This document shows positions 33,601-42,782 of a stretch of 64,000 nucleotides of DNA, in pieces (positions within the stretch are counted from its first letter, which is position 1; every line of letters begins with the position of its first letter). The stretch spans positions 5,141,572-5,205,571 of the forward strand of contig OX388325.1 of assembly GCA_947579605.1 (NCBI GenBank), in the 5' to 3' direction. The notes under the pieces are model-generated. The model worked only from the letters and a program-made list of their open reading frames with translations, ran no database searches and had not been told where the DNA came from. The position numbers and the translations under genes were made by a program. This DNA comes from Athripsodes cinereus (taxonomy: Eukaryota; Arthropoda; Insecta; Trichoptera; Leptoceridae).

Positions 33601-36080
33601 TTCATAATTTCAGGTTTCCTAGTCCAGTTCACTTGCAACTTCACCAAAGAAATGTTCACAATCCATCAAAAGAAATTTTTCTGTGTCCCGATTGTGGTAA
33701 AGAGTACATCACACGTCAATGGTACAATAATCATATGGATAAACATAAAGGCGTACCAATGGACAGAGTCAAGTGTAACATATGTGGTATAGTGTAAGTA
33801 TTAGTGATGTAATGAATATTCGTATTAGCATTTGCCAATATTTGCAGATTTCAAAGTATGTATCTGCATTCCCAGAAAATATGCAAATGTGTTGCGAATA
33901 TTATTTTCTTATTATTCTTTAAGAAAACAGGATTTTTTTAAATATTTCAAATTCCTATACCATTTTGAAAATTGGGAATGTTACCTAGGTTTAAAGAGTA
34001 CTCTTAACCAAGCCTAAGTCGATTCATAAGTGTCGAAACTCTGTGTCGTGCACTCCTTAAGGAAGTTCACATATGTATGTATGTGTATCATATACAACAT
34101 ACCTACCTAGTTAATACCTATTCAAATAGCTTGACTATGGATGAGTGTGATCAATTGGAATGATTAATCTGGAGTAGTTCAAAATAGTATGTTTGACATC
34201 TTCACTTTTCTAGTAAGTAAAAAAATCCAGTTCCCGACATCCAATTGTGTCAAAAAACTCATAACATAAACATGTTGTTGTCTCAAATAAGTTGTTGAAA
34301 TTGAATGAAACGTATGGAAATGTTGGAAGTATTTATAATGTGATATAATTTAAAGAGATTTTGAATGTTTATTTGGTTCGGAATGGTGATTTGTCATCAT
34401 ATTATGGATTCTATTGTTTATATCCAAATATTTAATGTGCATATTCTTGTTTTTAATGTAAATCCATTTTTTTTGTTACTATGAATTATATTGTAAAACA
34501 ATTTTTTTTTTACGATAGAGTATGTATTGTATAATATACAATATTATAATATTCATGTTTTTAATTATGGTTAAATATGTTATTAATGGCTTTGATGCCG
34601 TATGCTGTTTTAAATAAATAAATAAATGTTCTGTTTGTTCATAAAACAATAATTGTTTTCATAATTAAGAATATCAACGGAAAGAAGAAGGAGAGTGAAC
34701 CCTTTGTTGGACAAACAATGTGGACACGACTTACAACACATTTGCCCCTAACATCGCATCTTTATAAGGCTATTAAATATAACGCTGAACTTTCAGATAT
34801 TCTTTCATGATTTTTAATTTCTGTTTCCCAATTTATTTCAGATTAAACGCAAAATATGTCACATCTCACATGCGCAAAGTTCACAATCGTGAAAAGTTGA
34901 AGCAGTGCCCGCATTGTCCTTATAAAGGTTTAAATTTAACAGGTCACATAAAAAGAGTTCACGAGAAAATTAGACCATTCAACTGTTCCGCGTGCTCCAT
35001 GAGCTTTCATACGGCTCTAGCTTTGAAAGATCATATAGCGTCCCGTCACACAGGCATCCCGGGATATGCTTGTGAATTCTGCAGTAAGACCTTCATGTCA
35101 TCAGGGAACTGTCACTCTCACCGCAAGAGAATGCACTCGACTCAGTTAGCTGAGAAGAAGATGAAGAAAGCTAATGAAATAAATACAGTGAGTAATAACT
35201 TTCAGACAGTGTTTTCACACAATCCTGGCTCCAAAAGTAGACAGTTCCCCAAGACTAGAGTGGATACAATTAGGGATTGACAGGGCTTTCAATTGTGTCT
35301 TCAGGAGATATTATTTTGTTGATCCTGTAGAAGATGAATTGCAGGGCCTTCTCAAATTTAGCTTATAATTTTTTTTTTCAATTTATGCATGTTTTAGTTT
35401 TGTACCGTCAGATTGGTTTCAGTTTGATTCCACATAGGTTGTGAAAAAACAGTGTAGTGTATTAATGCCTATTAGACTCCGATCAGTACAATACAAGTTG
35501 CATGAGTTTTATTTATTTTATTTTTTACTATACATTGATACCACAATTTTTTCTAATTTTTGACATGTGGAGAGCCACCAAGCATTTTTCGTATTCCCAT
35601 CGTGATTCACTTTTCTTTTTCAGTAATGAACACTTTTTGAAAAAAAACTGGACGGGTTTTGTTTGACAGGATTTGGAGAAATTTTTCTATGGAAATGTGC
35701 CCATTGTATAGCCTGTAATCCTATAGGGCGTGCTCCTCCAGATACCCTTCATCGCCTCTTGTATGGTGGTAGCGTAATATTCTCTAATATGCCAAACTTT
35801 GCACATTTAACATATTTTTATGTAATACATAGATATTATACGAGGCCATGTTGGCCAAACAAAATAATTTGTATCCCTTTTTTTATGCATAAAATATTTA
35901 TGCAGACCGGCGTTTCTCTGGCTTTGTGTGTCAATGGATTCATTTTATAAAAAAGATACATACCTAGCATAGTGATGTCATATTTATGATGGTTAATTTT
36001 GATTTCAGGATGACATTCCAATGGCTGACACATTCAAGAAGAAAAAAGTGAAAAAAATTCTAGGAGCCGAAGAAAATTAA
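24670..36080 (+). CDS. ZAD/C2H2 zinc-finger protein, gene A (nine exons)
   Basis: Exons 24670-24792, 26431-26878, 28034-28296, 30368-30519, 30899-31006, 32513-32596, 33614-33793, 34842-35187 and 36009-36080 join into 591 residues plus TAA. The N-terminal ZAD has Cys7/Cys10 (CRIC) and Cys52/Cys55 (CDSC), the zinc ligands of this insect dimerisation domain. An acidic linker follows (about 75-190), then ten C2H2 fingers: CIKC, a degenerate CCC finger, CPVC, CDYC, CKDC, CPDC, CNIC, CPHC, CSAC, CEFC. HTGIPGY is a TGEKPY-type linker before the last finger. The tail is Lys rich (KKKKVKK), likely a nuclear signal. It is presumably a nuclear DNA-binding regulator; the target is unknown. An extra intron (26879-28033) splits what is one exon in genes B and C. 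Poly(A) candidate ATTAAA at 36107-36112. Confidence 0.92.
25335..25762 (-). pseudogene. RTE-like LINE 3' fragment, longest uninterrupted tail
   Basis: The minus strand carries an open stretch of 132 codons ([20 protein letters not shown] through [34 protein letters not shown] and [12 protein letters not shown]). This is the C-terminal tail of a LINE reverse transcriptase. It lacks the catalytic core and the endonuclease, so it is a 5'-truncated relic in intron 1 of ZAD gene A. The tail repeats TATAC(TATAC). Confidence 0.78.
25769..26309 (+). pseudogene. R1-like LINE 3' fragment
   Basis: The plus-strand frame reads EYWTTHFLTGHGVNSLRLHR, then CNFCHSES, a stop, then SEHVLWDCSHTDISRKREQM and a tail through FITFKNFCTFFG. 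FLTGHG and the C-x2-C..H..C knuckle are typical of the region after RNase H in R1/I-type LINEs. It ends in a short A run near 26302. A copy in the other orientation is 40774-41195. The internal stop makes it dead. Confidence 0.7.
27055..27190 (-). mobile_element. SINE family B fragment
   Basis: AATTCACACAGATGGAGCTAG and ATGAATCTTGTATTATGGG are the complement of the SINE B body. It lies in intron 2 of ZAD gene A. Confidence 0.6.
27479..27640. mobile_element. Palindromic MITE in ZAD gene A intron 2
   Basis: TTTTTATAAACACTGTATAC pairs with GTATACAGTGTTTACAAAAA. AATTAAATTTATTCACC / GGTGAATAAATTTAATT and GACTTCTGCTTGGTA-type arms complete the hairpin around the ATCATCAGG loop. Confidence 0.75.
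27660..27900. repeat. Interspersed repeat with GTGTCCTGTAAAAGGC motif
   Basis: CCATAAGTTTTCGAGTGTCC, GGCGATGAGGTTTGCCACCC and ATGGAGAAGACAGC mark a family with further fragments at 13945-14080, 25200-25300, 28553-28670, 43780-43880, 45240-45390 and 61820-61920. Origin not recognised. Confidence 0.55.
28319..28530. repeat. Uninterrupted copy of the repeat seen at 957-1410
   Basis: TGTGGGGACTAGTCGGTAGA, GGAGGGATTCCTGCGTGG and GCCTGTAAAGGGGCACAGCA align with the two halves around MITE A copy 1. Begins just after the exon 3 donor of ZAD gene A. Confidence 0.6.
28774..29225 (-). pseudogene. Non-LTR reverse transcriptase C-terminal fragment
   Basis: The minus-strand frame of about 124 codons contains RIRNMYVYEALNVEPVLLHI, RSQLRWLGHVLRMPEDRLPL and a continuation through RRPVAALEEA. 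WLGHVLRMPEDR is the conserved reverse transcriptase tail block. No catalytic YxDD region remains. Sequence differs from the WFGHV family, so it is a second LINE family. Confidence 0.7.
29839..30170. mobile_element. Foldback in ZAD gene A intron 3
   Basis: CGTGGGTTCAATGCTAGAAC at the left is the inverted partner of GTTCTAGCATTGAACCCACG at the right, followed inward by TAGACAACTCAAA / TTTGAGTTGTCTA. The repeated GATAGTGCCTGGAACC is in the loop. Confidence 0.78.
30533..30775 (-). pseudogene. RTE-like LINE 3' fragment
   Basis: The minus strand reads [20 protein letters not shown] and [20 protein letters not shown], ending SAYPTWDTV. Matches 25335-25762; lies 14 bp after the exon 4 donor of ZAD gene A. 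Confidence 0.72.
31249..31590 (-). pseudogene. RTE-like LINE 3' fragment
   Basis: The minus strand encodes [34 protein letters not shown] and RGRPRTTWLDHVDQILKDGR, ending SAYPTWVTA. Open for 108 codons but without the catalytic domain. In intron 5 of ZAD gene A. Confidence 0.75.
31626..31850. repeat. Interspersed repeat, family R1 (copy 2)
   Basis: Inverted match of 205-395: GTCCTCAATAAACATTATTA, AGTAGTATAAAAGATTCCCAC and GGCGGTTTTGGCTGGCCGGCC. Confidence 0.6.
31889..32020 (-). mobile_element. SINE family A fragment
   Basis: GATGTATCTGGGCTTTTGGT, AAGCTAAAAGCTTGTGTTGT and GGGGAGTTTGTCGGCAC match the SINE A body in minus orientation. Confidence 0.65.
32191..32388. mobile_element. hAT-like MITE, TIR CAGTGGTTCCCAAA type, copy 2
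   Basis: CAGTGGTTCCCAAAG and GTTTGGGAACCACTG ends, flanked by CTCTAGTA / CTCTATTA (7 of 8 match). It is the inverted relative of 2316-2512 over its full length. Confidence 0.83.
32611..33280. repeat. 67-bp minisatellite, ten units (ZAD gene A intron 6)
   Basis: The unit start GTCAACTGTACAGTTCCATA recurs at 32611, 32678, 32745, 32812, 32879, 32946, 33013, 33080, 33147 and 33214, exactly every 67 bp. Each unit contains the 12-bp palindrome AACTGTACAGTT and the word TAGAAATATCGTATATTCGA. Variation is limited to a few positions (for example CCGCC versus CCGAC). The array begins 14 bp after the exon 6 splice donor. Confidence 0.95.
33355..33550 (+). mobile_element. tRNA-derived SINE, family E
   Basis: A tRNA-like head with box B GGTTCGATTCC (33388-33398) and flanking CCTGG/CCCGG, then a body with CAAATCCCCAGGGTTTGGGG and GCCAGCTATACTGGCATCTG. 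Only one copy is seen here, and the 5' part of the head is unclear. Confidence 0.6.
33974..34188. mobile_element. Repeat family F, copy 1 (AATTGG ends)
   Basis: GGGAATGTTACCTAGG, AAGTCGATTCATAAG, GGAAGTTCACATATGTATG and CAATTGGAATGATTAATCTG recur at 37075-37288 (same orientation) and 38386-38590 (inverted). The third copy has inverted ends TCTAGATTAATCATTCC and GGAATGATCAATCTAGA, so a MITE is likely. Confidence 0.7.
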
Positions 36081-36213
36081 TTTGAAAAATATCAATCAAT
36101 GTTGTTATTAAATTCAATCCTTTCAAGTCAAATTAGGAGGAGCTTACTTCATAAAATTTGTTTTGTTTTTTAAATTTATTTTATTTTAATTTACACATGT
36201 ATACAGCTTAAAG

Positions 36214-36461
36214 CAGCGGTGGCCAACCCGCGTGCCGTATGCGGCCCTCAAAGCATATGCACACTTTTTTTTAATAATGGTACAAGTATCTGTCACTTTT
36301 TTGAAAATTTGTCGACGGGGGGGGGGGGGGGAGGGGGGTAGAAATTTTAAAGTGAAGTAAAATTATCAAATGTTCCATATATGGAGAATATTGTTGTGCG
36401 GCCCGGTAAGAAATCTCATTCTGAAATTTGGCCCGGCTGCTGAAATGGTTGGCCACCCATG
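36214..36461. mobile_element. hAT-like MITE, GGTGGCCAACC ends, copy 2
   Basis: It starts CAGCGGTGGCCAACC and ends GGTTGGCCACCCATG, flanked by GCTTAAAG / ACTTAAAG (7 of 8). Contains a long G homopolymer near 36316-36340. Related to 7450-7765. Confidence 0.8.
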
Positions 36462-37074
36462 ACTTAAAGCTTGTATAAAAATTAAAATCAGTTACATGGT
36501 ATTAAAAACTAACAAAGATATTAAAATATATAAAATGTAAGATAAAGAATTTACAAATAAAACAGTCAAAATTCATGGTATCAATCATAATTCATTTAAC
36601 AAACAATTGAAACTACACATCCCTTACACAAAAAGTTTGAGATGGAGAAAATATAATCTACACTGTCAAAAAAGAAAATAAAAAAATAACAGCAAAACAA
36701 TAATTATGCCATAATTTTTTTTTTTAAGATAAAATAAGTTCTCAACAGTTAATCTAGAACAATTTTTTTTATTCAAAAGTCAGATTACGATTTTCCCATT
36801 ACGTTGATCAAAATTTCAGACGGCTTTGCATGCATGTATGAGAAATTGGTAGGATGTGAAAGTATGTAGGGATAGATGTTAAGATATGAAGATGGATGCT
36901 TCCGATGTTGTTTCCATTGAACTACAACAGATGTCTTTCCAGTTTGAAAGCACAGTAATTCTAGGAAAATCATATACAGATTTATTTCAAAGTGGAAGTT
37001 TAACAAAGTTGAACTATATATTATACAACTTCCAAAAATTTCAAGTCTTGTGATAAGCATGGCACAGAAGAATT

Positions 37075-37288
37075 GGGAATGTTACCTAGGTATAAAGAGT
37101 ACTCTTTACCAAGCCTTAAGTCGATTCATAAGCGTCGAGACTCTGTGTTGTGCACCCCTAAAGGAAGTTCACATATGTATGTGTATGTGTATATATACAA
37201 CACACCTACCTAGTTAATAATACCTATTCAAATAGCTTGACTATGGATGAGTGTGATCAATTGGAATGATTAATCTGAAGTGGTTCAA
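37075..37288. mobile_element. Repeat family F, copy 2
   Basis: GGGAATGTTACCTAGGTATA through CAATTGGAATGATTAATCTG, the direct repeat of 33974-34188. Confidence 0.68.
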
Positions 37289-37388
37289 AAATATAGATGT
37301 TAAGCGTTCCAATGTCTCTGCCTACACCACTACACCACTTGTGATACAGCATAAGGGGTGAGTATAGAAAAACTTGAAATAAATAAAA

Positions 37389-37808
37389 CGCTTGTTTTAT
37401 TCTACTAATGATTTATTCATTTCAATCATTTGACAATGTCCTTATAAGACGAAAGACGTCTCTCTCATCGAATAAATCATTAGTAGAATAAAACGCTTGT
37501 TTTATTCTACTAATGATTTATTCATTTCAATCATTTGACAATGTCCTTATAAGACGAAAGACGTCTCTCTCATCGAATAAATCATTAGTAGAATAAAACG
37601 CTTGTTTTATTCTACTAATGATTTATTCATTTCAATCATTTGACAATGTCCTTATAAGACGAAAGACGTCTCTCTCATCGAATAAATCATTAGTAGAATA
37701 AAACGCTTGTTTTATTCTACTAATGATTTATTCATTTCAATCATTTGACAATGTCCTTATAAGACGAAAGACGTCTCTCTCATCGAATAAATCATTAGTA
37801 GAATAAAA
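37389..37808. repeat. 105-bp tandem array of a foldback unit, four copies
   Basis: CGCTTGTTTTATTCTACTAA begins units at 37389, 37494, 37599 and 37704, with a partial fifth at 37809; the copies are essentially identical. Each unit is itself a hairpin: ATTCTACTAATGATTTATTC pairs with GAATAAATCATTAGTAGAAT across a loop holding GACAATGTCC and ACGAAAGACGTCTCTC. The array is bounded by AAATAAATAAAACG at left and its near complement at right. Confidence 0.95.
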
Positions 37809-37884
37809 CGCTTGTTTTATTTATTTCGATATGGAATTTTACTACCTAAACACCGACACAGTGAATATAGTAAAACTTGTAATT

Positions 37885-40800
37885 TTATCTTCTGCAAGAT
37901 TTAATGTCTTTAATAACCAGATTTATACATTGTTCCAAATTTCTAGCTACTTTTTGACACGCAAGTTCACTGACATTATCATTCTCTTCTAATAAGAATT
38001 TCAAGAAACGCATTTTCCGTTCAACGCTATCCAAATGTTCACTTTTACCAGTAGGAGATTTGCTTGAAGGCGAGTTTAATTTCTCTTTGTGAGTATTTGT
38101 TTCCGTTTGGGTGTTTGGCGTTGCCGTTTCATTTTGGTTTGATATTTTCTTAACCTCCTGATGCAATTGATCTACAAATAAATAAACACATATGAACACG
38201 GATATATAAAATGTTAAAATTGAACTTAAATATAAATTCACAAAGAAAACATATTCCGAATGTGGTGACCGATGTCTGAACCTAACACTTTAACTCCATT
38301 TGCTGTTCTCACATTTGACAATACAAGAGATACAGTAAATCTCCAACCTCTATGCTAACCATATTTTAATTTTTAAACAACTCTAGATTAATCATTCCAA
38401 TTAATTCAACTCACCGATAGTCAACCTATTTGAATAGGTATTATTAACTTGGTAGGTTTGTCGTATATGATACACATACATATTATGTGAACTTCCTTTA
38501 GGAGTGCACGACACAGTTTTGATGCTTATGAATAGACTCAAGGCTTGGTTAAGGTAACGTCTTTCCAATTGGAATGATCAATCTAGAGCATGTACTTTAA
38601 AAATCAAATAATGATTAACAACTACTTTTTAGTAATTAAATTCAGTCTGTGACATCCGATTGTGTCAAAAATTCATCAAAAATCTAGCTTTACATATACT
38701 GACCTTTTTTTTCAATACTTGTAAGTTCCAAGTTGACATTATTTTTATGTATCAAAAACACAGTGTTATTAGACGCTAAATCAACAGTCTTTTTAGGTAT
38801 CAAAATATTTTCAGATGTCAAATTCACAGCAGTCTTGGGCACCATATCAAGAGTAGATTTATGTACCAAAAAAACAATGTTTTTAGGCGTAGAATCCACA
38901 GAAATTTTAGTTGTAGAATCAACAATATTTTTAGTTGTGGTATCGTTGGAGGAGATTTCCTGTAAATGTCCCACGTGTGTATCCCACAATGTGGCTCGGA
39001 ATTTTCCTTTTCTGATTACCAACTGCAATGTGGCGGGACACGTGCTGCCAATTTTATTTGACGAATTCTCTTTCAAGATCCTCGCTCCGTTTCCACGAGG
39101 ATTATAGTAGTGTGACCTGTGACAGTAGAAGTAACGAATTTCCGTTCCGTCCGTCATAAATTTAGGCGATGAATTGACAACATAGCAAGATGAAGAAGTT
39201 TGCTCCATGTTCTTTTTCCATTCTTCAAATTCTAAAATAAAAATTAAGCTAAGTAAAAAAAATTGTATAGTGACAATGTCGCCACTGCAACTAATTTTCA
39301 TTATTTATTTATTTATACAATGTACAGCTTTAGAACTACATGGCTTGAACATGTAGATCAAATTCTCAAGGACGGCCATGTTTTGAGTAAGAGAAATCGA
39401 CATTCGTGTATGAGAAATTTATTATTATTATTATTGGATCATTTATATTGCGATGTTTTCATGATTCAAATCATCTCAAGGGCGCATTTACACTATTATT
39501 TCACATTATAATACATTGTTTACTATTTTTACACTACAAATTTGGTTAAATATAATAATAATGTTATTATTGTCACAAATTTTGATCAGATTTAATTTGT
39601 ATGTTTCTTTTTTTACAATTTAACATTTAAACTTTAGCACAGTAAACACCAAAAACTATATATGATCAAATAAACTACACTATATTTTAGTCAGAATGCA
39701 AAAATATATAAAATCAATTAATGTTTAACTATTTTTTTGAATTTAAAAGGAGAAGTAATGGGTTCAGGCAGCTACAAGAGCGCCATCTACCCAAACTATG
39801 ACTGTAGAAGTGGAAGTAGTATGTATGGACAGATCTAATTGGCGTTCTGTTCTCTCTGCCTACCCCCACTTGGGATAAGAAGTGAGGGAACAGATAGATA
39901 GACATTTTTTTTACAAGAATATATCTTCGTTGCATATTTAAAATGGAGTATGTGCGAATATTTTTATTTTGGCATGTTTTAGATAACTATTCATTAGAAC
40001 TTTAAAATTGTTGTTTGAACTTTTGATTGTAGTGTGATATTATTCTTAAAATATTAAATTTTAATATTTGTTACTAAAAATCACTTAATAAAATTGGTTT
40101 TAATGTCATAATAAGCAGTATATTCTAGAAATGTCAAAATATTCATACACACGCCACATTTCACATTACCTTCTTAATCCTGCTGTACAAAAATAATGTG
40201 TCAAATGAATAAAGATGTTCGTCAAATTAATGTACACAGAATAAGAGAAAATTTAATATTTTTTATATTATAAACGTGGACTTTACCAGGGAGGAGGGGC
40301 TATGCGAGGTAGCTGACTCTTGAAAATAGTAGTAGAGTACGCAAAAATAGTATCGGAAAATAAGCAACGTCGGCTGGTGTGGCGCGGAGGTAATGCTCTT
40401 GCCTTTGAGTCACGAGGTCCCGGGTTCGATTCCCGGCCAGGGCAAAGTGAAGAATAACCTTTTTCAAATTGTCGTGGGTCTGGGTGTTACATGTATATGT
40501 GTGTAGTGCATTGTATATGTGTGTATCGTCGTGTTAGTACCCATAATACAAGATTCATCTTAGTTTGGGACTAGCTCGATCTGTGTGAATTGTCTATGTA
40601 AAAAATGAAAAGCTGCCCCCCCCCCTGACAAGTCAAGACTAAATAATATAAGGTGGTTCTAAAATTGTTGTACAAAAACAAAGAGAATGTAAAGAGAGGG
40701 AGGGGTGTAGACATTTTATTTAATAAAGTTGAATCTAGGTTTTGTTATAAAACCAAATACAATCTTATACACCTTTTTTTTTAAAGGGCAGCGCCCGCCA

Positions 40801-41732
40801 AATATCTTGTGCCGTACCTGAAGATATGTTTCTCGATAACGACACACACATGCACCAACAGGATTTAATGTCGCATTAAAGCGAGAAATGCTGCCCGGAG
40901 GGAGCACTCTAGATTCAGTGGCCACACACCAAAAATGTTGGTGCAAAAAGGGAAGGGAAGAAATGGGAATATGCCTTCTTCTCCATGCAGTATCGTTAGT
41001 TACTTGTAGGTGATATTAGGCTACCAAAGAAAGTACAGAAGTTTTCGAAGGTGAAAAAGTTTTTCCTTGTGGCCACTAAGTCCGCATGTCCTACAGGTCC
41101 AAATAATGGACCATGAACAGCAACGAGCATCTCCTCCCTTTTCCTACTGATGTCAGTGTAGGAACAATCCCACAAAATATGTTCCGACGTTTAGGATCTT
41201 ATACACCTTTCACAGTACGCTACTAAAAGCTTGTGTCGTGAAAGACACCTGGGATCGAACCACAGACCCCTCATTCATGAGGCCAAGACCGATCGACAAT
41301 GCTGTATACTAAAAATAAAAATAGGGTAATATGGCTCTAGCCTACAGAATTAAAAAAAATAGTTGCCATACCTTGTAATGAACTAAATTCATGTTCACTA
41401 TGGTTTATTTTAATACCATGCTCTTCAGTGACATGTCTTCTTAATTCCAAATATGAAGTTTTGTATTCCCGACACAGAGGGCATTTTATTCTCCCTTTCT
41501 TGGCTCCTTCTCCTTCAATCTTGTGAATTTGTTTTAGGTGACGAACTAATGTATACTTGTTAAAAAAACTGATTCCACATATACTGCATAATCCGTTAAC
41601 ATATTTTTTCTCCTTTACAATTATTTTATTCGCCAATTTATGAACATTTCGTAAATGTTCTAACAGAACTGTTTTATTTGAAAACGGTTTAGAACACTTT
41701 GAACAATTGTACTGGTTCACAGTCACATTCAT
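37885..41732 (-). CDS. C2H2 zinc-finger protein with an extra Cys/His domain (three exons)
   Basis: Minus-strand exons 41372-41732, 38704-39231 and 37885-38171 give 391 residues plus TAA. Three N-terminal C2H2 fingers: Cys10/Cys13/His26/His31, Cys49/Cys52/His65/His70 and Cys84/Cys87/His100/His105. Residues about 154-209 form a second Cys/His module (YFYCHRS, CPAT, DTHVGH; Cys157, Cys185, His206/His209). It resembles the FAR1/FLYWCH-like zinc domain found after C2H2 fingers in other animal proteins; that link is from memory of the motif and is inference. A low-complexity stretch with repeated NIVFLVHK / NTVFLIHK follows, then a Ser/Thr/Asn-rich segment and a helical C-terminus (ERKMRFLKFLLEEN). 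Likely nuclear, role unknown. The ATG directly follows an AG acceptor-like tract, so an upstream exon cannot be excluded. Confidence 0.82.
38386..38590. mobile_element. Repeat family F, copy 3 (inverted), in a zinc-finger gene intron
   Basis: TCTAGATTAATCATTCCAAT and ATTGGAATGATCAATCTAGA are inverted ends. The interior GGAACTTCC-type words match the complements of 33974-34188. Confidence 0.68.
39333..39893 (+). pseudogene. RTE-like LINE fragment split by inserted sequence
   Basis: 39333-39420 (TGGCTTGAACATGTAGATCA, GTAAGAGAAATCGACATTCG) and 39806-39893 (GGAAGTAGTATGTATGGACAG, TCTCTCTGCCTACCCCCACT) are consecutive parts of the WFGHV LINE 3' end. They are separated by about 385 bp of AT-rich sequence that starts with a TTATTA run. 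In intron 1 of the minus-strand zinc-finger gene. Confidence 0.6.
40372..40613 (+). mobile_element. SINE family B (tRNA-derived), full copy
   Basis: The head GGCTGGTGTGGCGCGGAGGT carries an A-box-like part, followed by box B GGTTCGATTCC (40423-40433) with CCCGG/CCGGG flanks, as in a tRNA gene. The body has TGGGTCTGGGTGTTACATGT, AGTACCCATAATACAAGATT and TTTGGGACTAGCTCGATCTG, ending in AAAAAATGAAAAG. It is not a functional tRNA: the anticodon arm is not closed. Confidence 0.82.
40727..41290 (-). mobile_element. SINE family A copy interrupted by an R1-like LINE
   Basis: 40727-40773 and 41196-41290 together form SINE A (TCTAGGTTTTGTTATAAAAC ... CTTATACACCTTTCACAG ... CACCTGGGATCGAACC). The interruption is 40774-41195. 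Confidence 0.78.
40774..41195 (-). pseudogene. 5'-truncated R1-like LINE inserted in SINE A
   Basis: A T run at 40774 marks the A tail of a minus-strand insertion. The interior complements 25769-26309 (GCAGCGCCCGCC, GCATTTCTCGCTTT, TTGGTAGCCTAATATC in reverse). The 12-bp duplication ATCTTATACACC (40762-40773, 41196-41207) shows target-primed insertion. No intact frame. Confidence 0.85.
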
Positions 41733-42782
41733 CTTGAAATAAATATGTAGGTATTACATAAATCTTGAGGTTGCTTTTCTAGCAGGTTAAATAAGTCCCA
41801 AACTTTCACAAAATTGGCAAACCCACAATTATGTCTGGAAATTTAAAAATAAAGATTATTTAAACTTATAATACAAAATGGAGACAAGACTAGTCTCAGG
41901 ACTTCTGAATTTTATAGGAGCATTCCTAGAAAAAGTATTTATTCTTCAGGAATGATCATATGAAGCAATTTCAGTTTTTGAGACATCATAGCATAACGTA
42001 TTTTAAGTTTTTTCGGACATGTTGTAACACATGAGCCAGACAATCAGGAAAAAATAATTTTGTCTGGTGGAGTCGAAGGAAGAAGCAGGGGCCGAATATC
42101 AACAAGATGGTCGGATCATGTGAGAGATGCTGCAGGGGATACACATACAGTGTATGAGGCGTTTAGGCAGGCGAAGGAAGAGCTTGTCGCTTGGTTGGGG
42201 TCATGGTGGTCACGATCCTCAGCATCAAGGGTCCGACTTGGAACGGAAGAACATTATTTACGAAGTTTTTCTCGGAAATATCCGCTTACCTATAGTCAAA
42301 AGTATGTTAAGTAGGAATATAAAGTAAGGTAAAAATAAATTACCTGCTACAATGTAAATTATTAATTTATGAATTCTAAAAAGGAAAATAAACGACGCAT
42401 TTTTTCAGTTTTTTTAACTAGGTATTTCTCAGAATTTCAGACTCCGACGCTTATCACTATCATAGACCATAGAAAATAAGCTAAATCTAGAGTTGCTATA
42501 CTAGAGAAAATAATTTACTTTTAAGATAATCCAAAAAAATTAAATAAACATTGTCTATGAAAGTGAAATGTCATTTGTGTTTACATAGAAAGAAGTTCAA
42601 ATGTCAAAAATACTGAAAAAGAAGATCATTGATGTTTTTTTTGTTTCTCTCGTATTCCTGCGGAATACAGTATCTGTATTAACTATATATTAATGCATTA
42701 ATTTATTTTTATCATTGTGAATTGAAGAAATAGTACATTTTATTATATTACCATTGTTGTGGATTCTTTGATATAATTCACA
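41733..42782. other. Divergent region between the minus-strand zinc-finger gene and ZAD gene B
   Basis: Both neighbours read away from it. 42005-42260 holds a reverse transcriptase tail relic on the plus strand. No promoter element could be singled out; the rest is AT-rich. Confidence 0.5.
42005..42260 (+). pseudogene. LINE reverse transcriptase tail relic
   Basis: The plus strand reads FGHVVTHEPDNQEKIILSGG, EGRSRGRISTRWSDHVRDAA and AFRQAKEELVAWLGSWW. The FGHV ... RGRxxxxWxDHV pattern is the RTE-like tail; a third LINE family by sequence. Confidence 0.6.

Larger units (their letters stand above)
36081..37884. other. Region between ZAD gene A and the minus-strand zinc-finger gene
   Basis: The two genes converge here. 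It contains the 36107 poly(A) signal of gene A, the hAT-like MITE 36214-36461, repeat F copy 2 (37075-37288) and the 105-bp array 37389-37808. 36480-37070 is AT-rich, with nothing I can name. A TTTATT at 37816-37821 is an AATAAA on the minus strand, 64 bp past the stop of the minus-strand gene. Confidence 0.55.

Noticed and set aside
38733..39107. 124-codon plus-strand frame
   Set aside because: Antisense to exon 2 of the minus-strand zinc-finger gene, which has matching splice phases on both sides.
40372..40446. Possible tRNA gene (A-box-like and perfect B box)
   Set aside because: Followed by a repeated body and A-rich tail found in other copies; cloverleaf not complete. It is a SINE head.
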